From the NCBI GenBank assembly GCA_049509915.1, contig JBEKZL010000114.1, forward strand, positions 1-22,308: a stretch of DNA of 22,308 bases, in the 5' to 3' direction. Positions 15,994 through 22,308 of the stretch are shown piece after piece (the stretch's first letter is position 1; every line of letters starts with the position of its first letter). This DNA comes from JBEKYD01 sp049509915 (GTDB lineage Bacteria; Acidobacteriota; Terriglobia; Bryobacterales; Bryobacteraceae). A model generated the notes under the pieces. That model was not told where the DNA came from, made no database searches, and was given only the letters and a program-made list of their open reading frames with translations. A program made the position numbers and the translations under genes.

Positions 15994-16224
15994 ATGGCAA
16001 AGGAAACGGTGATGGACGAAGTCAGCATCCTGAAATTCTTCGAGACCGGCCCGATCGAGAAGGTCGAGGTGGTCTATAACATCGTGTGCGCGAAGATGCG
16101 CGACCGCCTCAGCGGCCGTGGGGAGGACCGCGGGGAATCCGCGGAGCCCGGCCCGGTGCGGAAGCGCCAGGCCCGCACCAACGCGGAAACGCCTCAGGAG
16201 GAGCCGGCGCCGACAAAAGTGTGA
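15994..16224 (+). CDS. Small hypothetical protein (76 aa)
   Basis: A helical N-terminus (VSILKFFETGPIEKVEVVYN, VCAKMRDRLSG) is followed by a charged, Pro/Glu/Arg-rich tail that is probably unstructured. No known domain is recognised. The ATG has a strong purine-rich ribosome site (AAGGAAGGAAAAAACGT), and the gene starts 15 bases after the relaxation-protein stop. It ends 57 bases before the next gene. A small accessory protein of the operon is likely, but the function is unknown. Confidence 0.6.
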   Translation: MAKETVMDEVSILKFFETGPIEKVEVVYNIVCAKMRDRLSGRGEDRGESAEPGPVRKRQARTNAETPQEEPAPTKV

Positions 16225-16281
16225 AACGAGTTTCGTAGCGCGTGCCGGCGCGCCTTTCGCCACGGGTGCGCCGACACAGGC

Positions 16282-16710
16282 ATGCAGTACACCTTTAGCG
16301 ACGGCGAGTTCATGTCGGCTCGCGAGAAAGAGCTCGTGCTCAGGGCATGGGTGCGGTTTTTGAAGCATGGATTGCGGGACGCGGATTTCACGAAACGGCT
16401 TTATGACCATCTCATACAGCATTGCAGTTTCATCGCCCACTACAACCGGAGCGGCTTCTATCAGACGTACTTCGAATCGGGAGAGGACACGGTGCGGTTC
16501 CTCTCGCAGTTCGACAAGCGCGGAGAATGCCGGTCGGTTGAATATGGCGGGCCGTGGCTCTGCGGCAACTATGCGGATGTCAACGGGGCCATGGTGGAGG
16601 AAGCGGCGCCGTACATCGCCAAGCTCATCGAAAGCGCACAACAATGCCAGCGCGACGCGGATCTCGCGGAAGCGGGACGTTTGCTCGCCAAGCATGGTCT
16701 CCAGCCTTAA
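16282..16710 (+). CDS. Conserved hypothetical protein of mobile elements (142 aa)
   Basis: The protein is soluble, with helices at the start (SAREKELVLRAWVRFLKHGL) and end (YIAKLIESAQQCQRDADLAE). The centre has a block rich in aromatic residues (HCSFIAHYNRSGFYQTYFES, then DTVRFLSQFDKRG) and VEYGGPWLCGNYADVNGAM. I recall similar hypothetical proteins beside DNA-transfer genes but cannot name a function. The ATG has only a weak ribosome site (ACAGG). The next gene begins 110 bp later. These two genes probably belong together, since both have a conserved-protein style and lie at the operon end. Confidence 0.6.
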   Translation: MQYTFSDGEFMSAREKELVLRAWVRFLKHGLRDADFTKRLYDHLIQHCSFIAHYNRSGFYQTYFESGEDTVRFLSQFDKRGECRSVEYGGPWLCGNYADVNGAMVEEAAPYIAKLIESAQQCQRDADLAEAGRLLAKHGLQP

Positions 16711-16819
16711 CGGAGACCGGCCGGAGATGCGCTCCGGCACGCGCTATGAAAGAGAGGTTCTTCCGATATCGCTCACCCGCCGGGGCAGAACAAAGGTCGG
16801 CCCGGAAAATAAACCAACC

Positions 16820-17518
16820 ATGCAATGCAACATGGCGTGGCGACCATATAGCAATCTCATCGACGGGGAACTCGATAACCGTGTGCCGGGGAAGGTGACC
16901 GGCTGGATGCGGTTCTTTCGTAAGGGCCAGAGGAACCTGAGGGTGGTCTTCGACCTTGCGGGCGATTTTCACGAGGACATCCGCGGAAAGCTGATCCGGC
17001 TTTCGAATGCCGAGCCGTCAGACGGGTGCCTGGATGGCGGACGGACATATATGGAGGGATTCGCACGCGTGCAGCGCGGTGCGGTCGGTGACATCACCGC
17101 CGGTATTTCTCTTGGCCCCTGGACGGATGCGGCCGCGGAGGGATTCATGAAGCAAAATGAGATTCTCTGGGAGCAAACGGGAACCAGTCAGGCCGAACGG
17201 GAGAGGCGCCGGAAGGAGTTCGCCGAGCTTTACCGCGAGCACATCGAAGCGAGCGATCTCATTTATCCGTATGTGCCGTATCCATACATCGAATGGTACG
17301 CGGACAATGGCCGGGTGGTTCTGGAGCTGGACCCTTCGCAGGTGGAGATCGTGGAGAGCGTTGCGGTGAAGCAGAAGAGTCCGAAGGATCTGGTTGCGGA
17401 CGAAATGAGACGCGTTCAGGTGCTGAGAGCCTTCCTGGGTTCGATGGTGAAAGAGGTTTCCCGGAGGAACCGCGAGCAGGGCGGCGACGGCAACGTTGTC
17501 GGTTTGTTGGTGGAATGA
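16820..17518 (+). CDS. Conserved hypothetical protein (232 aa)
   Basis: It opens with MAWRPYSNLIDGELDNRVPG after a short lead and continues VTGWMRFFRKGQRNLRVVFD, then FHEDIRGKLIRLSNAE. A later segment (YPYIEWYADNGRVVLELDPS) is conspicuous and looks conserved; I recall relatives only as unnamed proteins of mobile elements. The fold appears beta-rich in the first half and helical near the end (DEMRRVQVLRAFLGSMVKEV). The frame is open far upstream, but ATG 16820 (or 16832) fits because upstream sequence overlaps the previous gene. No strong ribosome site is seen. A stable hairpin follows the stop by five bases. Function unknown. Confidence 0.6.
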   Translation: MQCNMAWRPYSNLIDGELDNRVPGKVTGWMRFFRKGQRNLRVVFDLAGDFHEDIRGKLIRLSNAEPSDGCLDGGRTYMEGFARVQRGAVGDITAGISLGPWTDAAAEGFMKQNEILWEQTGTSQAERERRRKEFAELYREHIEASDLIYPYVPYPYIEWYADNGRVVLELDPSQVEIVESVAVKQKSPKDLVADEMRRVQVLRAFLGSMVKEVSRRNREQGGDGNVVGLLVE

Positions 17519-17523
17519 GGGTG

Positions 17524-17549
17524 CCGTCGGGGCGGTCGTGCCCCGACGG
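17524..17549 (+). terminator. Strong hairpin after operon
   Basis: CCGTCGGGGC and GCCCCGACGG pair perfectly over 10 bp with a six-base loop, starting five bases after the stop of the 232-aa gene. There is no T-run after it, so it may be a pause or mRNA-stabilising element rather than a classic terminator. A second 7-bp hairpin (TCGGCGG/CCGCCGA) lies at 17588-17606, with six Ts before it rather than after. Confidence 0.45.
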
Positions 17550-17649
17550 GTGGGCGGTCAAAGCAGTGTTGGCTTTCGCAGATTTTTTCGGCGGCGTTAC
17601 CGCCGACAGATTATGTTGTGGGGCGAAGGGCACATCAAAAACAACAACC

Positions 17650-18078
17650 ATGGAAACAGAACCATACAACCAAAAGCAGCGTGACGCACTCGCGCGCATG
17701 CTTGTTCAGGCGAAAGAACGTGCCCTGGCGGAACTCGAATCGGACAGCGACATGAACGACCGGGTGGAAGATGAGGTAATGCTGAAGCTCGCGGAGGAAA
17801 AGCGCGCGACGGGCGCGATAGACACACTGCGTAAGCTGCGCAAGGAGGCTCGGGACGTCGAGGAGAACCTCGCTCGTCTCGGTTTCGATTGCAGCGACGA
17901 CAGTATATCGCTCACGTGGGAGGCGCCAAAGATCCTGCGCAAAGCTTTGGAGGTTGCCCAATCCTCAGCCCGAAAAGAACGTGAACTGTCTCTCAGGAAG
18001 TTTGACCTCGCCATTCTTGGCGTCTGGGCAGCAGCAACTGCCGACGATGCCCGGAAGATCGTGGAAGGACTTCTCTAA
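17650..18078 (+). CDS. Hypothetical coiled-coil protein (142 aa)
   Basis: The sequence is almost wholly helical and charged (AKERALAELESDSDMNDRVE, ATGAIDTLRKLRKEARDVEE), consistent with a coiled coil. A short hydrophobic helix (KFDLAILGVWAAATAD) sits near the C-terminus. No known domain is recognised. The ATG is preceded by an A-rich stretch without a clear Shine-Dalgarno. The frame is open upstream to 17293, but that would overlap the previous gene and the hairpins, so 17650 is preferred. It lies between the transfer-like operon and the excisionase, 102 bp before the latter. Confidence 0.55.
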   Translation: METEPYNQKQRDALARMLVQAKERALAELESDSDMNDRVEDEVMLKLAEEKRATGAIDTLRKLRKEARDVEENLARLGFDCSDDSISLTWEAPKILRKALEVAQSSARKERELSLRKFDLAILGVWAAATADDARKIVEGLL

Positions 18079-18180
18079 ATAAACCTTTTATCGATTCAGG
18101 CCCTTCGTCCCACGACGCCAGATGCAAAGGATGCAACTGCCATGGCGCGCATCGACGAAGCACATACGGGAGGTGGAAAC

Positions 18181-18423
18181 GTGGCACCGGAATCGGATGA
18201 CATGGTGTTGAATTATCGCGAGGCGTCGAAATTCCTCGGCATCAGCGGGCGCACCCTGGAGCGGTACGTACGGGAATCCCGCATACCGCAACGTCAGGTT
18301 TCCGCAACGCGGCGACCGTCGGACCGTCGTGAGGTTCCTGCGGTCGCAACTGCTACAATGGCTCAAACAGCGGACGGTGCGCGCGGCCCACGCGGTACCA
18401 CAACCCCCTTGTGAAGGCGCAGC

Positions 18424-18427
<4 letters not shown>
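18181..18427 (+). pseudogene. Excisionase-like MerR/HTH_17 protein, frameshifted (xis module 1)
   Basis: Residues at the start (VLNYREASKFLGISGRTLER, YVRESRIP) match the helix-turn-helix of small excisionases and align with the second copy at 20832-21104 (INCKDAAAMLGISPRTLERY). At about 18287-18292 the frame must shift by one base; the other frame then reads VRFPQRGDRRTVVRFLRSQL, LQWLKQRTV, matching IRLPQRGERAPIRFSRSQLR of the other copy. In the corrected frame the stop TGA overlaps the integrase ATG (ATGA), which strongly supports the repair. The likely start is GTG 18181, with GGGAGGT before it; an ATG at 18142 is the alternative. It would control direction of recombination. One extra A, a sequencing error or a programmed shift are all possible. 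Confidence 0.7.
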
Positions 18428-19675
<1,248 letters not shown>

Positions 19676-19701
<26 letters not shown>

Positions 19702-20881
19702 CTTCTTTATCGATCAACTGCACCGTCTGCTGACGAAGCTCAGGGAAGAGATGCTTGTAGCGTTCCAACTCCTTACTCTTATGGCCGGTGTGCTTCGCGA
19801 TCACGTTGTCCGGCACTCCTTCTCCCAGGAGGACCGATGCTGAGAAATGGCGCCAATCGTGAATTCGGGGGCCCATCTCCCTTCTCGCTCCGCTCCGAAG
19901 GCCAATAAGCCGGCAGACCCGGCGAAACCGCTTGCCAAGGTCCCATGCGTACGGTCGTTTGAAATCTCCCTTGAACCTGGGATTCGGTTTGGCCGGGAAG
20001 AGATATTCCGACGTACCATAGCTCGGGAGTTTCTTCAGAGCCTCCACCGCCTCGTCGGAGAGCAATGCGGCCTTGGGCTCGCCATTTTTCGTGATCGGCA
20101 CCATGATGAACGGGAGCTCACCATCGAGATTGTGGATGTCGTCCCATTTTCGCGGCAAAAGAGATCCCTTACGTAGCGCCGTGGTCGTAGCCAAGACAGA
20201 GAAGCAGTCCAGTTCGTAGTCACCAAGTTCCTGGCACTTTGTCCGAAACTGGCGGAATTCGCCGGGCATCATGAGCGAGTCGCGGCCGGCCGGTTCCTTT
20301 TCTTGTCGAACTGCTTTTACGGGGTTGACGTCGTATCGACCTCGTTTGATGTTGAACGAGAAGATGCTCGACAGGATCGTGCGGTATTGATTCTTGCTGG
20401 ACGCCGAAAGGGGGGCGTTCGTCTCGACTTGCTTCTTTTCAACTCTAGTGCGCTTTGCCTTCGGGTCGTATTTGGCCGATCCCTCGATCGGGACCCATTC
20501 AACTTGATGGAGGCTTTTCAGAAAGCTTTCTATGGCCTCTGGCGTGATGTCGCGGGCCGCGAACTCCTTAAAATGTTCGAGGATCTTGGGATAACGATAT
20601 TCGAACTTGCTGTTCGTTTGTTTGCCGCGATTTTCCCACCAGTACTGCGCCAGTTCCGCAAACAGGGCTTTTTCGAAGCGCCGATTTGGAAAGTACCGTC
20701 CTTCAGCAATCTCTGTTTTGCGTTGGCGCAGCCTTTCGGCAGCCAGTTGGATGTTTCGTTGGCCGGTGCTCTCCCAAACGACGGAACCTCTCTTCTTCCC
20801 CGGCACTGCATATCGGATGTATGCGATCCCACTACGCAGAAAGACGCCGCGATACTTCGTCTTCACGTACTTCCCCGGCAT
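19676..20881 (-). CDS. Tyrosine recombinase / integrase, module 2 (401 aa)
   Basis: It is related to integrase 1 throughout (GVFLRSGIAYIRYAVPGKKR versus GIYFRNGIAYIRYKDENGK) but has about 30 extra residues in the core-binding domain (about 125-158, VEWVPIEGSAKYDPKAKRTR). Catalytic residues are present: R237 (TTTALRKGSLLPRKW), K265 (ITKNGEPKAALL), H341-x-x-R344 (RIHDWRH), H367 (HTGHKS) and Y375 (LERYKHL). It ends in a Lys run. The ATG at 20881 has AGAGGA seven bases before it. It overlaps the excisionase gene by 50 bp and faces integrase 1 tail to tail across the tRNA-Asp remnant. It should serve a second element that extends to the right. Confidence 0.9.
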
Positions 20882-21104
20882 GTGTGTTTCCTCTGAGCCT
20901 TGATAGCAGCGATGGTTTGATGGTGTGCTGGTCGAGCCACTTTCTCAGTTGCGATCGGGAGAAGCGAATCGGAGCCCTCTCGCCGCGCTGCGGGAGGCGG
21001 ATGTACGGAATCTGTCCTTCTGCAACGTACCGCTCCAGTGTGCGTGGACTGATTCCGAGCATTGCAGCCGCGTCTTTGCAATTGATCAGTACGTCGTCGC
21101 TCAT
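20832..21104 (-). CDS. Excisionase-like HTH protein, module 2 (90 aa)
   Basis: A MerR/HTH_17-type helix-turn-helix (DDVLINCKDAAAMLGISPRT, LERYVAEGQIPYIRLPQRG) is followed by a second helix (SRSQLRKWLDQHTI), as in small excisionases or recombination directionality factors. This copy is intact, unlike the module 1 copy. The ATG at 21104 has AGGA nine bases before it; an upstream TTG start at 21122 is less likely. Its last 50 bases overlap the integrase 2 start, so translation is probably coupled. DNA bending at the attachment site is the family role; it has not been shown for this protein. Confidence 0.75.
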   Translation of the reverse strand: MSDDVLINCKDAAAMLGISPRTLERYVAEGQIPYIRLPQRGERAPIRFSRSQLRKWLDQHTIKPSLLSRLRGNTHAGEVREDEVSRRLSA

Positions 21105-21161
21105 TCTCTCAATCCTGTTCAAGTCGGCAGCGAAGTCGCGCGTTAAGTCCCGATTACCGCT

Positions 21162-21461
21162 TCATCCCCTCGCCTCTGCCAGATTTTGGTTTCCATTCGG
21201 CGCGGCGGTTCGAGACCGTGCCTGAAAGCGGCGGTCGAGCGCTTCGAGGCGTTCGAGCGCGTCAAGCAATTCCAGACCTACTTCGCGCATCGCCTCGCAG
21301 GGTCTCCCGAACTGTTCTGCGTGCTTGATTGCGAATCTGATACGGTCAATCGCCACGCGAGCCTGGTAAGCCATTTCAAATTCCATCGCTGAGGGCCGAG
21401 ACTGTACGTCGGCTTCGATGGTCTCAACGATCTGGTGCATGATTTCTGACCTCATAGACAT
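21162..21461 (-). CDS. Hypothetical helical protein (99 aa)
   Basis: The protein is mainly helical (HQIVETIEADVQSRP, EFEMAYQARVAIDRIRFAIK, LELLDALERLEALDRRFQAR) with no signal peptide or membrane helix. No known domain is recognised. Start choice is uncertain: ATG 21461 or ATG 21455, neither with a strong Shine-Dalgarno. It lies 57 bp upstream of the excisionase on the same strand and could share its transcript. Two 11-bp direct repeats exactly 20 bp apart abut its start and could be an operator. A role in control of module 2 is possible but unproven. Confidence 0.5.
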   Translation of the reverse strand: MSMRSEIMHQIVETIEADVQSRPSAMEFEMAYQARVAIDRIRFAIKHAEQFGRPCEAMREVGLELLDALERLEALDRRFQARSRTAAPNGNQNLAEARG

Positions 21462-21491
21462 TCACCCGCCGGTGGCAGTGTTCACCCGCCG
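21461..21491. repeat. Two 11-bp direct repeats, 20 bp apart
   Basis: TTCACCCGCCG occurs at 21461-21471 and again at 21481-21491. The 20-bp period equals about two helical turns, so a protein dimer could bind one DNA face. The repeats overlap the start and upstream edge of the 99-aa gene. Confidence 0.4.
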
Positions 21492-21553
21492 TAGAGCAAT
21501 AGTAGGGCAGACCATGCAACTCTCCAAAAAGGCCGAACCGATTTGGCATCCAA

Positions 21554-21860
21554 CTGGTTCTGGGGTAAACCCAACTGAAGGTTGGCGCGATGGCGGGAAC
21601 CAGAGAAGAGGGGAGGACTCATGCTAAAACACATGAACAGGTCTTTCGCGGGCTTAGAGAGACAGCGGCTGGTGCGATGCCGGCTCCTGGGCGGAACTCC
21701 GACATCGTCTACTCTGGCACCCGGGTGGATGGAGCCATTGCGGCACGGAGTTCGGGACCGAACCCGGAAATTCCGAGAATCTCGGCCCACACCGTGGACT
21801 TCAGCCATACCTGTTGACCCTTCCGCCCTCGCGGCGCCGACGGTTTTTCGGTGAAAACCG
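21554..21860 (+). promoter_or_regulatory. Gene-free, hairpin-rich leader-like region; weak T-box resemblance
   Basis: No convincing gene lies in 21462-21899. A 7-bp outer stem (CTGGTTC 21554-21560 with GAACCAG 21597-21603) encloses two small hairpins (GGG-TAAA-like loop, then AAC-TGAAG-GTT). Next come motifs seen in T-box leaders: AGAGAG (21656), GGCTGGTGCGA (21667-21677), GGAAC (21693), an ATC triplet (21704) and GGGTGG (21723) with GCGG at 21740. The normal GGTGGNACCGCG block is not intact. More hairpins follow: TTCGG/CCGAA (21751-21762), CCGAGA/TCTCGG (21773-21785) and CGGTTTT/AAAACCG (21841-21860). A structured leader for the AAA+ ATPase gene is possible. I cannot confirm a family. Confidence 0.3.
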
Positions 21861-21899
21861 AATCTTCCCCTAGAATCCTGGCTGAGGATACAAGCCAAC

Positions 21900-22308
21900 G
21901 TGTTTCCGTCGATTGATGAGCTCCGCCAGAAATTCCAGGAAGCCAAATACATCGTTGATGAGGTGACGCTCTCCCAGGTGTACGTAGCGGGAGAGCTGAA
22001 GAAACCGGTACTGATTGAAGGGCCGCCTGGCTGCGGCAAGACAGAGCTGGCGAAAGCCCTGGCATTTGCTCTTGACACGGTGGTGGAACGACTTCAGTGC
22101 TACCCGGGTATCGATGAAGAAAAGGCCATTGGAAAGTTCGATACCGCCCTGCAGAAGCTCTTCCTCGAAACACAAGCGGACCAGCTCGGCACGGATTGGG
22201 AGTTCATTCGGGGCCGGCTCCATACCCTGGACTTCTTCGTTCAGGGCCCAATCATGCGCGCACTGCAGTACATATCGAAGCCGTGCGTCCTGCTAATCGA
22301 TGAGGTGG
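21900..22308 (+). CDS. CoxD/MoxR-type AAA+ ATPase, N-terminal part (runs off window)
   Basis: About 136 residues are visible. The N-terminus FPSIDELRQKFQEAKYIVDE and strand PVLIEGPPGCGKTELAKALA give Walker A at residues 41-48 (GPPGCGKT). The CoxD-like signature LQCYPGIDEEKAIGKFDTAL follows, then DWEFIRGRLHTLDFFVQGPI. The window ends in a Walker B strand (VLLIDEV). Members of this MoxR subgroup usually remodel proteins with a VWA-domain partner encoded nearby; the partner would lie to the right. GTG 21900 is the only in-frame start after the stop at about 21851; GAGGAT lies about 11 bases upstream. The hairpin-rich region just before it may be its leader. Confidence 0.85.
   Translation, partial: MFPSIDELRQKFQEAKYIVDEVTLSQVYVAGELKKPVLIEGPPGCGKTELAKALAFALDTVVERLQCYPGIDEEKAIGKFDTALQKLFLETQADQLGTDWEFIRGRLHTLDFFVQGPIMRALQYISKPCVLLIDEV

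Noticed and set aside
21482..22078. 198-codon minus-strand frame over the leader and the start of the AAA+ gene
   Set aside because: It is antisense to the clearly conserved Walker A region of the ATPase and has no recognisable protein features.

Overview
The left 5.7 kb looks like Candidate Phyla Radiation (Patescibacteria, Parcubacteria-like) DNA. It carries three minus-strand surface-protein genes of types common in that group: a type IV pseudopilin with a LamG lectin domain, a large Ser/Thr-rich beta-repeat protein ending in an SGNH hydrolase, and a fibronectin-III/peptidoglycan-binding protein. The DNA looks GC-rich and the standard code is used (TAA, TAG and TGA all end genes). Taxonomy is inferred from protein style only. 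The genes to the right are accessory in character and could come from another lineage.

Layout. 1-5665: surface genes. The pseudopilin gene has two frameshifts and a stop codon, and the SGNH gene has one in-frame stop. 5899-7310: a small membrane protein, then an XRE regulator and a RuvC/RNase-H-like protein as a near-overlapping pair. 7453-10821 (minus): a 1122-residue winged-helix/NB-ARC STAND ATPase with about 14 WD40 repeats. It is divergent from the next operon, and the gap between them holds a perfect 16-bp palindrome. 11009-17518 (plus): a tightly packed operon that looks like a DNA-transfer module. It encodes a membrane protein with a VWA-like domain, a tiny membrane protein, a VirD4/TraG-like (HerA-FtsK) ATPase, a zinc-ribbon membrane protein, a replication-relaxation protein and several conserved small proteins. 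A coiled-coil protein follows at 17650-18078.

18181-21104: two related excisionase-integrase modules face each other tail to tail. Between them, inside the 3' end of the first integrase gene, lies the 3' half of a tRNA-Asp(GTC) gene. This looks like an attachment site at the junction of two elements that use the same tRNA. 21162-21461 is a small unknown gene. 21462-21899 has no gene but is dense in RNA-like hairpins and weakly T-box-like motifs. A CoxD/MoxR-type AAA+ ATPase runs off the right edge.

Working model (inference): the 6.4-19.6 kb part is an integrative, mobilisable or conjugative island. The integrase and excisionase move it at tRNA-Asp, the HerA-like ATPase and relaxation protein handle DNA, and the winged-helix STAND-WD40 protein may be its signal-dependent regulator, acting through the palindrome in the divergent promoter region. 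No VirB4 homologue and no classical HUH relaxase is visible in the window.
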